From the NCBI GenBank assembly GCA_035285325.1, contig JAYKJB010000065.1, positions 1 through 37,657 on the forward strand: a stretch of 37,657 nucleotides of DNA, given 5' to 3'. This document shows, piece after piece, positions 24,762 to 33,416 of the stretch (position 1 is its first letter; every line of letters starts with the position of its first letter). The notes beneath the pieces were generated by a model. The model saw only the letters and a list, made by a program, of their open reading frames with translations. It had not been told where the DNA came from and did not search any database. This DNA is from Candidatus Sericytochromatia bacterium. Its GTDB lineage: Bacteria > Cyanobacteriota > Sericytochromatia > S15B-MN24 > JAQBPE01. Both the position numbers and the translations under genes were made by a program.

Positions 24762-26810
24762 ATGCACCAACCGCGCGGCCCCGTGCCGCCCACTTATGAT
24801 CCGACCCGCCTGATCGCGGAGGCGGAGGCTTCTGGCCCCGTGTACCGGGCGCGTCGCCGTGCGTTCATCAGCGCCCTCTGGCTCACCTTCGCCTGGATCT
24901 TGTTGCTCTGGCTCTGGCCGCGTGCCCGAAGCGTGCGCGTGCGCTTCGCGCGCTGGGGACGTCAGGAGATGGTTCGCCAAGGTGCCGTCTTTATCAAATT
25001 CGGGCAGATGCTGTCGACGCGGGTCGACGCCTTTCCGGAGGATGTCCTCGCGGAGCTGTCCAAATTGCAGGACCAGGTGCCGGCCTTCCCGTTCGAAGCG
25101 GTGCGCGCCATCGTCGAGGAAGACCTGGGCGGCCCCCTCGAAAGGCTGTTCAGAAGCTTTGACCCGACGCCCCTGGCCGCCGCGAGTTTGGGGCAGGTTC
25201 ACGCGGCCACCTTGCCGAGCGGCGAAGATGCCGTCGTGAAGGTGCTGCGCCCCGGTTTGGCTGCGCGCTTCGCGGTGGACCTGGTGCTGATGCGCTGGTT
25301 CGCCCAATGGTTGGAGGCGCACCCCCGCTTTACCTTCTGGCTGGGAGGCAGTCCCGACACGCCCTACGTCGCGCTGGTCGATCGACTGGGCGTCAGTTGT
25401 TACCAGCAACTGGACCTGTGGGTCGAAGGGCTTCATGGGGAAAAGTTCGCGCGCAATTTCGAGCGGGTGGCCCGGATCGGCGCACCAGGAATTTACTGGA
25501 GCCATTCGTCCACGCGCGTGCTCACCCAGGAACGGGTCTACGGCGTTCGCTTCGATGACGAGCACGCCATCCGCGCCGCCGGCATCGATTACCTGGAGAT
25601 GGCAGGCCTGGGCATTCAGGCCTTTACCAAGCAGATTTTCGAAGATGCGTTCTTCCACGCCGACACACACCCGGGCAACATCTTCGTCACGCCTGACGCC
25701 CGACTGATTTACCTTGACTTCGGCATGGTCGAGTACATCGACGAGAAGTTCCAGCGGGAACTCGTCGAGATGTTCATTCACGTGATTCAGCAGGACTGGG
25801 ACGCCTTTTACGACGACATGGTTCGGGCTGACATCGTGCCGCCGGACGTGCCCCGCCAGGAGTTGTTGCCCATCTTCACGGACGTCTGGGCCGCCCAACT
25901 GGGCTTCACGGATCGCCGCTACACCTTGCAAGAGGTGTCTGACAAGTTCTATGCCCTGATGCGGCGATACCCCTTCCGCCTGCCGGATCGATTCCTTTTC
26001 CTGACCCGGACGGCAGCCTCCATGGAGGGGGTGGTATACCGGGCGGATCCCTCCTTCAAGTTCCTACCGATCGCCTTGCCGTTTTTCGCCAAGCTGGTCC
26101 TGCGGCGCGTTGATGTGGAAAACCCCTGGATTCTTCAGGAATTGATGCGAGTTGCCGCATCGGGCGGCATGATGGAGCGTCTCGGCAGCCTGGTACAGAT
26201 GGCGATCGCCGACGAGCCGGACGCCATGAACGACATGCTCGCAGCCTTGCTCGATGTGCTGGCTCACCCTGGAGCCAGCGCCCTGCGTCGCGAGGTCAGG
26301 GAACGCGTGCTGACGGGTGGATTCGACGCCATCACCAACGCCCTGCCGCCAGACGTATCGCTGGAGCGACTCGACACCCAAAAACTGGAGGCCTTTCTCG
26401 CGTCCCCCACCGGTCGTGAACTGGTCGTCTCGACCCTCGAGGACCCCCGCTTCCCCTCCGCGCTGGGACGTTTGGTGCCGCACCCCGCACGCTTGCCGAA
26501 GCTGAAGCTGGATTGGGTTCGCTTGCTGCAGGCCTGGTTCCCGGGGCCAAGCGAGCAGGCTCGCGCGGCCGCCATCTTGCAACGGGTTCTGATCTCCCCG
26601 GAGGTTCCCTGGGCCCGCTGGGTGGCAGCCAACCTGCCGCCGGGCCCCCGCCTGTCCCGGCCCGCCGGCGGTGGGCCAGCGCCGTTGCCGGACTGGGCAG
26701 GCTGGTTCTCCGCGCTCGCTTTCCCACCTGGACTTCCCTGGGTGGCGCGCGGGGTGTTCAAGGGCGTGGCCGATCGCCTGAACGACTCCCTGCGTCACCC
26801 TTGGCGGTAA
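24762..26810 (+). CDS. AarF/ABC1/UbiB family atypical kinase
   Basis: A 682-residue protein of the UbiB/ABC1/ADCK family, which supports isoprenoid-quinone biosynthesis or lipid handling through an atypical kinase fold with ATPase activity. The KxGQ motif (IKFGQMLSTR) is at 78-87, the Ala-rich loop AAASLGQVH at 129-137 replaces the normal Gly loop, VVKVLRPG holds the ATP lysine K150, and HADTHPGN and YLDFG form the catalytic and metal sites. One membrane helix lies near 36-53. A long C-terminal helical region (after about 380) extends past the usual kinase domain and is Pro-rich near 625-650. ATG 24762 is preferred, with GAGAG four bases upstream. Confidence 0.9.
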   Translation: MHQPRGPVPPTYDPTRLIAEAEASGPVYRARRRAFISALWLTFAWILLLWLWPRARSVRVRFARWGRQEMVRQGAVFIKFGQMLSTRVDAFPEDVLAELSKLQDQVPAFPFEAVRAIVEEDLGGPLERLFRSFDPTPLAAASLGQVHAATLPSGEDAVVKVLRPGLAARFAVDLVLMRWFAQWLEAHPRFTFWLGGSPDTPYVALVDRLGVSCYQQLDLWVEGLHGEKFARNFERVARIGAPGIYWSHSSTRVLTQERVYGVRFDDEHAIRAAGIDYLEMAGLGIQAFTKQIFEDAFFHADTHPGNIFVTPDARLIYLDFGMVEYIDEKFQRELVEMFIHVIQQDWDAFYDDMVRADIVPPDVPRQELLPIFTDVWAAQLGFTDRRYTLQEVSDKFYALMRRYPFRLPDRFLFLTRTAASMEGVVYRADPSFKFLPIALPFFAKLVLRRVDVENPWILQELMRVAASGGMMERLGSLVQMAIADEPDAMNDMLAALLDVLAHPGASALRREVRERVLTGGFDAITNALPPDVSLERLDTQKLEAFLASPTGRELVVSTLEDPRFPSALGRLVPHPARLPKLKLDWVRLLQAWFPGPSEQARAAAILQRVLISPEVPWARWVAANLPPGPRLSRPAGGGPAPLPDWAGWFSALAFPPGLPWVARGVFKGVADRLNDSLRHPWR

Positions 26811-26820
26811 TTCCCTGCCG

Positions 26821-27510
26821 TCATTGGGCAGGCGCGATGCCCCACACACGCATCACGGGGCCCCAGGCTGGCCGCTCGGTTTCCAGGCGACGCAGCAGCG
26901 CGCTCGCTTCATCGCGTCGCGCGCCGCTCGTGCTGGCCTGCGCCAGCCTTTCGAGGGCGTCCCGCTCCTGGGTGAGCTGCGGGTTCGCGGCCGCGACCTC
27001 CATCGAATTCGGGGGCATCCAGGGAGAAAAGCCGTAGTCGCCCAGGCCCAACCCCTGAATGATGGAACCGAGTTGAAAACGTCGCAATGGCGGCCATTCC
27101 GCTTCCCCACCGCCCGCTTCGGCGCGGACCAGTCGACGAATCTCCCGGTGCAAGGCCGCCGCCGGCTCCAAGGGGCCCTCCAGTTCTTCGACCAGCAGCA
27201 ACACCGCCCCCGGCCGCAGGGCGGCCCGCGCAGCATGCAACCACGAGGTGGGGTTGGCCACGTGACTCAGCACCCCCAGCAACGCCACCGCATCATAGCG
27301 GGCCGAAAGGGGCTCGGGGAGTTGGGTGGCACCCGGAAGCTTGCGCAAGATGGTCCCGCCAAATTCAGGCGTGGCGCCTGCCCAGCCGGGCGCAGCCCAG
27401 ACGAGGGCATGGGTGCCGTCCCAGCGCGGCAAATCTGCCAGTCTTGGGTCTCCCGTTTGCAGCATCTGCCGACTCCCTGAGTCTGGCCTTCGCCCGTCAA
27501 CCAGGCTCAA
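26821..27510 (-). CDS. SAM methyltransferase-like protein, N-terminus unclear
   Basis: The recognisable part is the second half of a class I methyltransferase: YDAVALLGVLSHVANP, then ARAALRPGAVLLLVEE, the usual post-motif-I strands. A helical C-terminal region follows. The Gly-rich SAM-binding motif I is absent or degenerate (ALVWAAPGWAGATPEFG is the nearest candidate), so activity is doubtful. The TTG at 27510 has no ribosome site. The same frame stays open and coding-like up to 27621 (AAWNFSACPAATGFIRD) with no usual start codon, which points to a frameshift that has cut off the true start at 27697. Its end lies 10 bases from the convergent kinase gene. Confidence 0.5.
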   Translation of the reverse strand: MSLVDGRRPDSGSRQMLQTGDPRLADLPRWDGTHALVWAAPGWAGATPEFGGTILRKLPGATQLPEPLSARYDAVALLGVLSHVANPTSWLHAARAALRPGAVLLLVEELEGPLEPAAALHREIRRLVRAEAGGGEAEWPPLRRFQLGSIIQGLGLGDYGFSPWMPPNSMEVAAANPQLTQERDALERLAQASTSGARRDEASALLRRLETERPAWGPVMRVWGIAPAQ

Positions 27511-27697
27511 AGCCGGTGCGTCTCGAATGAAGCCCGTGGCCGCCGGACACGCGCTGAAGTTCCAGGCGGCGACGACCCTCCCCGCCCGTCCGACAAGGCC
27601 CCCCGCGCGCCGGGCGGCTTGTCAACCGATGTCCTGCCACACTATAGGCCCACCGGATGCCCGTGACCAGGAGCAGGATCACGAGAAAACGGGACAC
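27497..27697 (-). pseudogene. Likely frameshifted 5' end of the methyltransferase-like gene
   Basis: A GTG at 27697 lies 15 bases after the stop of the isopropylmalate-dehydrogenase-like gene, with AGGG about eight bases before it. It encodes MSRFLVILLLVTGIRWAYSV, a membrane or signal helix, then reaches a GC-rich run with six consecutive G (27599-27604). Beyond that point the coding-like frame is the next one, which leads into the methyltransferase-like gene. One extra base in the G-run would explain this. It could be real decay, an assembly error, or a slippery site. Confidence 0.4.
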
Positions 27698-27712
27698 CCG
27701 GCAAGCCCTGAC

Positions 27713-28792
27713 TCAAGCCACGTCCAGCGCGGCAATCAGGGCCGCCGTCAGGTCTCGGGTCGAGCAGGGCACCAGCGAAGGTTCCCGTCCGTCACACAAC
27801 TCGGCGGGGCGCAAACCGGCGGCCAGGACCTTCTCGATCGCGCTTTCGATCGCGTCGGCTGCCGTCACCTCGCCGAACACCCAGCGGAGCATGAATGCGC
27901 CGCAGCGAATCATGCCCAGGGGGTCCGCCACGCCCTGTCCGGCAATGTGAGGTCCCGAGCCGTGCGCGGGTTGAAAAATGCTGGTGGCTCCCCCCAGGTA
28001 TGCCACTGGATGCACCGCGAAACTGCCCGTCAGGCCCTGCGCCACCGCCGCCATCAGGTGACCGAGGGACATCTCCGACACCAGCACGTCATAGCGCTCA
28101 GGTTGCCTGACCAGCTCGAAAAAGAAGTGGGTCGCATCCCGGCGCGTCAGGCGCACATCACGGAGCCCAGGGGCGATCGCCTCCACCGCGTGCGCCCACA
28201 CCTGGCCCGTTTCGAGCAGCTTGGCCTGATCGACCGATTGGACTTCACCGCGTCGCTTGCGGGCGAGTTCACAGGCCAGATTCACCACCCTGCAAACCTC
28301 CTGCGAGGTGTAAACCATCGTGTTGGTGGCGACCTCTCCCTCCGGCAAACGCACAAGGCTCCGAGGTTGACCATAAAATAGCCCGCTGCTGTGGTCATAG
28401 ACCATCACGAGGTCGAACGGCGTCCTGACATCGCCGCTTGCGCGGCCAAGGGCCGGATAGGTCCGGATGGGGCGAACCGTGGCAAAAGTGCCCAGCCAAT
28501 CCCGTAATTTGATCAATGCCTGGCGAGGTTGTTTCGAGGAAGGAGAATCGAGATGCTTGGGGCCGGCCAACGGCCCCACCAGCACCGCCGGCGCCCCTCG
28601 ACACAATGCCATGGTGACGCCGGGCAAGGCGTGACCGGTGGCGTGGTACGCCGTCAAGCCAATCTGCCCCTCGCGAACCAGCAGTTGAAACCCGTGTCGA
28701 GCGCCCGTGGCCCGAAGCACCTCCAGGCAGGCTGGCATGACCTCGCCCCCCACGCCATCCCCCGCGAGCACCGCCACGGGAAGCGTTTTCAT
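27713..28792 (-). CDS. Isopropylmalate/isocitrate dehydrogenase-like, active site lost
   Basis: A 359-residue protein with the full fold of beta-decarboxylating dehydrogenases (LeuB/Icd): GDGVGGEV at 11-18, GLFYGQPR at 137-144, SVDQAKLLETG at 186-196 and PAHGSGPHIAGQGVADP. By comparison with LeuB of Thermus thermophilus, R97 and R107 keep the substrate arginines. The third arginine is Y132, the catalytic Tyr is F139, the catalytic Lys is Q189, and the three metal aspartates are T221, H245 and A249. It should therefore not work as a normal dehydrogenase. ATG 28792 has GGAGGG six bases upstream and begins MKTLPVAVLAGDG. It diverges from hemE. Confidence 0.8.
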   Translation of the reverse strand: MKTLPVAVLAGDGVGGEVMPACLEVLRATGARHGFQLLVREGQIGLTAYHATGHALPGVTMALCRGAPAVLVGPLAGPKHLDSPSSKQPRQALIKLRDWLGTFATVRPIRTYPALGRASGDVRTPFDLVMVYDHSSGLFYGQPRSLVRLPEGEVATNTMVYTSQEVCRVVNLACELARKRRGEVQSVDQAKLLETGQVWAHAVEAIAPGLRDVRLTRRDATHFFFELVRQPERYDVLVSEMSLGHLMAAVAQGLTGSFAVHPVAYLGGATSIFQPAHGSGPHIAGQGVADPLGMIRCGAFMLRWVFGEVTAADAIESAIEKVLAAGLRPAELCDGREPSLVPCSTRDLTAALIAALDVA

Positions 28793-28905
28793 GTGCAGCC
28801 CTCCGTTCGCTTGGCCCCCCCGCCATCCTGCGGCAGGGCTGGAACCTTCCCAATGGCCAAGTGTGCCTGAAAACGCCGGCAATCCCGTCACCCGCGAGCG
28901 GGCTG

Positions 28906-28914
28906 TGGTAGCAT
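28906..28914 (+). promoter_or_regulatory. Extended -10 of hemE
   Basis: TGG-TAGCAT, the same box as at tRNA-Ser. The predicted start is near 28921, giving a leader of about 44 bases. No clear -35 is present 17 bases upstream (CGTCAC). Confidence 0.4.
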
Positions 28915-28964
28915 GCCGCAGGCCTTCTGGACGCCGCCAGGACCGCTTTTTCGGAAACCCATCC

Positions 28965-30014
28965 ATGTCCGACATCCGTGACTCCCTGCTCCTCCGTGCG
29001 CTTCGACGCGAGCCCGTTCCGCGACCGCCGGTGTGGATCATGCGTCAGGCCGGGCGGTACATGCCGGAATTCCGCGCGGTCCGGGCCAAGCACTCATTCC
29101 TGACGGTGTGCAAGACCCCGGAATTGGCCTGCGAAGTCACGCTGCAACCCATTGGCCCGATCGGCGTCGACGCCGCCATTATCTTTTCCGACATCCTGAC
29201 CCCGCTGGAAGCGATGGGCATGGCGCTCGTCTTCGATGAGAAAGGCCCCCACCTGCCAGACCCCATTCGGTCGCCGAACGACATCCAGAAACTGCGAACG
29301 GTCGTGCCTGAGGAGGGGGTGGGTTACCTGGGACAGGCCCTGCGCATGGTCAAGGCGGCCTTGCCCGCGGGAATGCCCCTGCTGGGCTTCGCCGGTGCGC
29401 CTTGGACGCTGGCTGCCTACATGATCGAGGGCGGCGGCAGCAAGAATTACGACCGGATCAAGCGTTTCATGTACAACGAACCCGAAGCCTTCGACGGCCT
29501 GATGAATCGACTGGTGGCCATGTTGGTGGATTACCTCCGCTACCAGATTGGGGCGGGGGCAGACGCCGTGCAGATCTTCGAGAGCTGGGGAGGCGTGCTG
29601 TCTCCGCGCGATTTCGAGCGGTTCGCCTTGCCGTATACCCGTCGCGTGGTGGCGGGTGTGAAGGGGGCCGGAGTCCCGGTCATCGTGTACATGAACGGCG
29701 CGGGCCAGGCCCTGGAACATCTGGCAGGGAGCGGGTGCGACGCGGTGGGGATCGACTGGCGAACGGACCTGGGCCAAGCCTTCGACCGGATTGGGGGCCA
29801 GGTCGCCATTCAAGGCAACATGGACCCGTGTATGCTGTACGCGCCCGTCGCGGACATCGCGGCGGAGGTGCGTCGCCTGCACGCGCAGGTGGCCGGTCGC
29901 CCCGGGCACGTGTTCAATCTGGGGCACGGCATCCTGCCGGACGTGCCGGTGCCACACGCGCAGGCGTTTGTGGACGCGGTGAAGTCGCTCGCCGAGGTCG
30001 CCACGCGTGCCTGA
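28965..30014 (+). CDS. hemE: Uroporphyrinogen decarboxylase
   Basis: A 349-residue cytosolic enzyme that removes four carboxyl groups from uroporphyrinogen III to give coproporphyrinogen III. The signature RQAGRYMPEF (27-36), with its substrate-binding arginines, is present. So are FSDILTPLEAMG, with the catalytic Asp, and the ESWGGVLSPRDFERFALPY segment; FNLGHGILPDVP near the end is also diagnostic. Length fits the family. ATG 28965 gives the typical start MSDIRDSLLLRAL. The frame is open upstream but that part lies opposite the divergent gene. The stop overlaps the hemN start by eight bases, so hemE and hemN are co-translated. Confidence 0.96.
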   Translation: MSDIRDSLLLRALRREPVPRPPVWIMRQAGRYMPEFRAVRAKHSFLTVCKTPELACEVTLQPIGPIGVDAAIIFSDILTPLEAMGMALVFDEKGPHLPDPIRSPNDIQKLRTVVPEEGVGYLGQALRMVKAALPAGMPLLGFAGAPWTLAAYMIEGGGSKNYDRIKRFMYNEPEAFDGLMNRLVAMLVDYLRYQIGAGADAVQIFESWGGVLSPRDFERFALPYTRRVVAGVKGAGVPVIVYMNGAGQALEHLAGSGCDAVGIDWRTDLGQAFDRIGGQVAIQGNMDPCMLYAPVADIAAEVRRLHAQVAGRPGHVFNLGHGILPDVPVPHAQAFVDAVKSLAEVATRA

Positions 30015-31428
30015 CGACGCCACCCAGCGCCGGTCACCGGTGGCCGCGGATTACATGGTGCCCCGCGAGATCCTCGCGCGCTACGACGTGGCAGGCCCGC
30101 GCTACACCAGCTATCCCACCGCCCCCGAATGGCGGGACGATTTCGGGCCCCGAGAGGCTGAGCAGGTGCTGCGGGACAACCATGCCAGCCGCGGCCACGT
30201 GCCCCTGTCGATCTACGTTCATATCCCCTTTTGCCACAAGCTGTGTTACTTCTGCGGTTGCAACATGTGGGTCACCCAGAAGCAGGAACTGGTCGAGCGA
30301 TACCTGAACGCCGTCGAGCAGGAACTGGCCAGGGTCGGGGAACTCGCCGGACGCGGACGCGAAGTCGTTCAGGTCCACTGGGGCGGGGGCACCCCCACTT
30401 ACCTGGACAGCGCCCAGATCACCCGGCTCTTCCAGGCCATCACCAAGCATTTCCGCCTGCGGCCGGAGGCCGAAATATCGCTGGAATTGCATCCGGCCGT
30501 GACGAGTTTCGAACAGCTCGCGACCCTGCGCCATCTCGGCTTCAACCGCGTCAGCATGGGGATTCAGGATTTCGACGCCAAGGTGCAAGAAACCGTCAAC
30601 CGTGTGCAACCCTTCGAGGTTACCCGAGACTTGATTGCGGAGTGTCGTCGCCTGGGCTTCCTGAGCGTCAACACCGACCTGATGTACGGTCTGCCGCACC
30701 AGACTCCGGCGGGATTTGCGGACACGCTCGACAAGGTGGCGGCCATCAACCCGGACCGACTCGCCCTGTTCAACTATGCCCACGTGCCCTGGTTGAAAAA
30801 GCACCAGAGTGTGTTCACCCCGGAAAGCCTTCCAAGCGCGGAAACCAAGCTGTCGCTGTTTGAAATGGCGATCGCCCGACTGCTCGGAATGGGCTACCGC
30901 TACATCGGCATGGACCACTTTGCGCGCCCGGATGATGAACTCACGCGCCATCAGGCGGATGGAACCTTGCGTCGCAATTTTATGGGATACACCACCCATG
31001 CGGACACCGACCTGCTGGCATTCGGCCCATCGGCCATTTCTGACCTGGCCCAGGCTTACGTGCAAAATGACCGCAACGTGTTCGATTACATGAAGCGCGT
31101 CGAGGCGGGAGACTTGCCGGTGGTGCGAGGCTTGCCATTGACCCCCGATGATCGGTTGCGACGGGATGTGATCAACCGCTTGTTTTGCTTGCTGCACGTG
31201 AGCAAGGACGCCGTGGAGGCAGAATTCGGCATCGACTTTGACGCCACCTTCGCCGCTGCCCTCACCGCCCTGGCGCCGATGGAGGCCGATGGGCTTCTGG
31301 AGCGTGGCCCGCGAGACCTGTATGTCACCTCACGCGGCCAGATTCTGCTGCGCAATCTGGCCATGCAATTCGATGCTTACCTGGGGCGTACGCCGCCTTC
31401 GGAACGACGCTTCTCACGCACCCTGTAA
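30007..31428 (+). CDS. hemN: Oxygen-independent coproporphyrinogen III dehydrogenase
   Basis: A 473-residue radical SAM enzyme converting coproporphyrinogen III to protoporphyrinogen IX without oxygen. The iron-sulfur motif is in HIPFCHKLCYFCGCN: C76, C80 and C83 bind the cluster, and the following C85 marks true HemN rather than the haem chaperone HemW. WGGGTPTYL, MGIQDFD and MYGLPHQT are further family motifs. Length also matches HemN. The GTG start at 30007 overlaps the hemE stop by eight bases. Its presence without an aerobic hemF here suggests haem synthesis at low oxygen. Confidence 0.96.
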   Translation: MPDDATQRRSPVAADYMVPREILARYDVAGPRYTSYPTAPEWRDDFGPREAEQVLRDNHASRGHVPLSIYVHIPFCHKLCYFCGCNMWVTQKQELVERYLNAVEQELARVGELAGRGREVVQVHWGGGTPTYLDSAQITRLFQAITKHFRLRPEAEISLELHPAVTSFEQLATLRHLGFNRVSMGIQDFDAKVQETVNRVQPFEVTRDLIAECRRLGFLSVNTDLMYGLPHQTPAGFADTLDKVAAINPDRLALFNYAHVPWLKKHQSVFTPESLPSAETKLSLFEMAIARLLGMGYRYIGMDHFARPDDELTRHQADGTLRRNFMGYTTHADTDLLAFGPSAISDLAQAYVQNDRNVFDYMKRVEAGDLPVVRGLPLTPDDRLRRDVINRLFCLLHVSKDAVEAEFGIDFDATFAAALTALAPMEADGLLERGPRDLYVTSRGQILLRNLAMQFDAYLGRTPPSERRFSRTL

Positions 31429-31446
31429 CGCAGTCCTGGAGGTCTC

Positions 31447-31875
31447 ATGCTCTGGCTCAAAGCCTTTCACGTCATCTCGATCATCGCCTGGATGGCCGGT
31501 ATGCTCTATATCTGGCGGCTCTATGTGTATCACGCAATGGAGCAGGAACAGGTGGTCATGGACCGCCTGGTCATCATGGAGCGGCGGCTGCTGAACTACA
31601 TCACGACGCCCGCCATGCTCGCCTCCCTCGCCACCGGAGCCAGCCTGGTCGCACTGGCGCCGTCCGCCTATCTGACCCAGCCCTGGATGCATCTGAAACT
31701 GACGCTGTTGTTGGGCCTGTTTGCCAGTCACGGCATGGCGGTGGCGCACCGAAAGAAGCTGCTGGCCAATCCGCGCGTCAAGCCGCCAGGCTTTTATCGC
31801 GTGATGAATGAGGTACCGACCCTGTTCATGGTCGGCATCGTGATCGCCGTGATCGTTCGACCGTGGGCGCGCTGA
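31447..31875 (+). CDS. hemJ: Protoporphyrinogen IX oxidase HemJ
   Basis: A 142-residue membrane protein of the HemJ (UPF0093) family, which oxidises protoporphyrinogen IX to protoporphyrin IX. It has four membrane helices. The conserved His8 lies in KAFHVISIIAWMAGMLY, and K84 in PWMHLKLTLLLG; both positions are typical. NEVPTLFMVGIVIAVIVRP is the usual end. It starts 18 bases after hemN with GGAGG upstream, so hemE-hemN-hemJ forms one unit for three consecutive steps. Presence of HemJ rather than HemG or HemY fits Cyanobacteria and Proteobacteria. Confidence 0.93.
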   Translation: MLWLKAFHVISIIAWMAGMLYIWRLYVYHAMEQEQVVMDRLVIMERRLLNYITTPAMLASLATGASLVALAPSAYLTQPWMHLKLTLLLGLFASHGMAVAHRKKLLANPRVKPPGFYRVMNEVPTLFMVGIVIAVIVRPWAR

Positions 31876-31942
31876 GCGTCCCCCCGCCGAACCGGCCGCA
31901 ACACCCGCTACCAAACCGACCCGCCCCGTGGGGTGGCTTGCC

Positions 31943-31971
31943 TTGTCCGCCCCGTTCAACTTTGATAAAAT
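31943..31971 (+). promoter_or_regulatory. hemA promoter
   Basis: TTGTCC at 31943-31948, a 17-base spacer, then TAAAAT at 31966-31971 preceded by TGA. The start is predicted near 31978, with a leader of about 100 bases that contains no recognised riboswitch. The rest of the 203-base gap after hemJ shows nothing else. Confidence 0.65.
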
Positions 31972-32078
31972 GTTCGTATGGCTCATGTAGCCTGTAGGTG
32001 CTGGTTTCAGCCTTTCCGTCCCTGCCCGCGACGTGTTGAAGCAGCCCCCGGACAGTACCTTGTCCCTCCAAGGCCCGC

Positions 32079-33416
32079 ATGCAACTCGTCCTACTCGGAA
32101 CCAGCCACCAGACCGCCAGCGTCGACATCCGCGAAAAGCTGAGCTTCACCGACCGCCAGGCGGAAGCTGCTCTGGCCCGTCTGCTGGGCTGTACCGGCAT
32201 TCTGGAGGGGGTCATCCTCTCCACCTGCAATCGGACGGAAATCTATGCGGTGACGCCGGACCCTGATGCGGCGCGCGCCACGCTACGTGAATTCTGGTGT
32301 CGAGAAAAGCGGGTCGAGCAGGGCCTGCTGGACGCCTACGGATATTTCTACGTCCACGAGGACGCCATTCGCCACCTGCATCGCGTGGCCGCTGGCATCG
32401 ACTCCCTGATCGTGGGCGAAGGGCAGATTTTGGCCCAGGTCAAGGCCGCCCTCTCCGAATCGCAACGTCTGGATGCAGCGGGGCAGTATCTGGAGGCGCT
32501 CTTCCAGCAAGCCATCAAGGTGGGCAAGGGCGTGCGTACGGAAACCAACATCGGACGAGGGTCCGTCTCGGTGAGTTCCGCAGCCGTGGACATGGCGGCG
32601 GCCAAACTGGGCGACCTTCAAGACCGCATCGTGCTGATCTACGGGGCGGGCAAGATGAGTTCCCACACCATCAAGGCACTCACCCAGCGAGGGGCCCAGC
32701 ACGTTTACATCGTCAATCGAACCTTCGAGCGGGCGCAGGAAGCCGCCCGCCGCCTCGGTTGCGAGGCCCTCTCCCTGGAAGATGGCCGCATGTTGCATGC
32801 GGTGGCGGATGTGATCATCTGCTGTACCTCCGCCCCGCATTACCTGCTCGGGCCCAACAATTACCCGGCCGTGCCGGGCCGAGCGCGCATGCTGATCGAC
32901 ATCGCCGTGCCCCGCAATATTGACCCCGCGCTGGCGGAAGTGCCGGGCGTGACCTTGATCGATCTGGATGGCCTGGAAGCGGTGGCGCGCCACAACCGGG
33001 AAGAACGGGCCAATCTGATTATCGACGCGGAAGTCTTGATCGAGGCGCAGGTCAAAGACTTCATCTCCCGCCTGGCCTCTTTTCAGGTGGTGCCCACGAT
33101 TCAAGCCTTCACGGAACATTTTGAAAGACTCGCGGCCGACGAAATCAGCATCTTCTTGGAACGCCAGCCCGGCCTGTTGCATCGCGATCCACGGGCGGCC
33201 TTGGAGCGCTTTGCCCACCACCTGCTCGGCCGCCTCACGCATCCTCCGGTGGCCCGCCTCAAGACGCTCGACACCAATGAACGGACCAGCCACGCCGCCG
33301 CATTGGCCCGGCTGTTCGATCTGGAGGTCGAAGACGCGACCCAGCGTTACTTGCGCAAGCGCATTCCGCAACGTGACAAGGCCCGTTCGAACGCCGGAGA
33401 GAGCTTGATTGACTGA
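32079..33416 (+). CDS. hemA: Glutamyl-tRNA reductase
   Basis: A 445-residue NADPH-dependent enzyme that reduces glutamyl-tRNA to glutamate 1-semialdehyde, the first committed step of the C5 tetrapyrrole pathway. The catalytic Cys50 is in LSTCNRTEIY, exactly at the E. coli position, and HxxxGIDSLIVGEGQI forms the substrate domain. The NADPH site has LIYGAGKMS. A C-terminal dimerisation helix region follows (from about 330). The ATG has AAGG six bases upstream. The stop overlaps the hemC start by eight bases. Confidence 0.96.
   Translation: MQLVLLGTSHQTASVDIREKLSFTDRQAEAALARLLGCTGILEGVILSTCNRTEIYAVTPDPDAARATLREFWCREKRVEQGLLDAYGYFYVHEDAIRHLHRVAAGIDSLIVGEGQILAQVKAALSESQRLDAAGQYLEALFQQAIKVGKGVRTETNIGRGSVSVSSAAVDMAAAKLGDLQDRIVLIYGAGKMSSHTIKALTQRGAQHVYIVNRTFERAQEAARRLGCEALSLEDGRMLHAVADVIICCTSAPHYLLGPNNYPAVPGRARMLIDIAVPRNIDPALAEVPGVTLIDLDGLEAVARHNREERANLIIDAEVLIEAQVKDFISRLASFQVVPTIQAFTEHFERLAADEISIFLERQPGLLHRDPRAALERFAHHLLGRLTHPPVARLKTLDTNERTSHAAALARLFDLEVEDATQRYLRKRIPQRDKARSNAGESLID

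Noticed and set aside
24462-25931. Minus-strand frame of 489 codons
   Set aside because: Antisense of the AarF kinase gene; no domain in its translation.
26815-26833. CCTGCC/GGCAGG hairpin as a terminator between convergent genes
   Set aside because: Six-bp stem, no T-run, and it overlaps the end of the methyltransferase-like gene; too weak to call.
31876-32078. Riboswitch or small RNA in the hemJ-hemA gap
   Set aside because: Apart from the hemA promoter I see no conserved structure; short GC-rich inverted repeats are expected at this composition.
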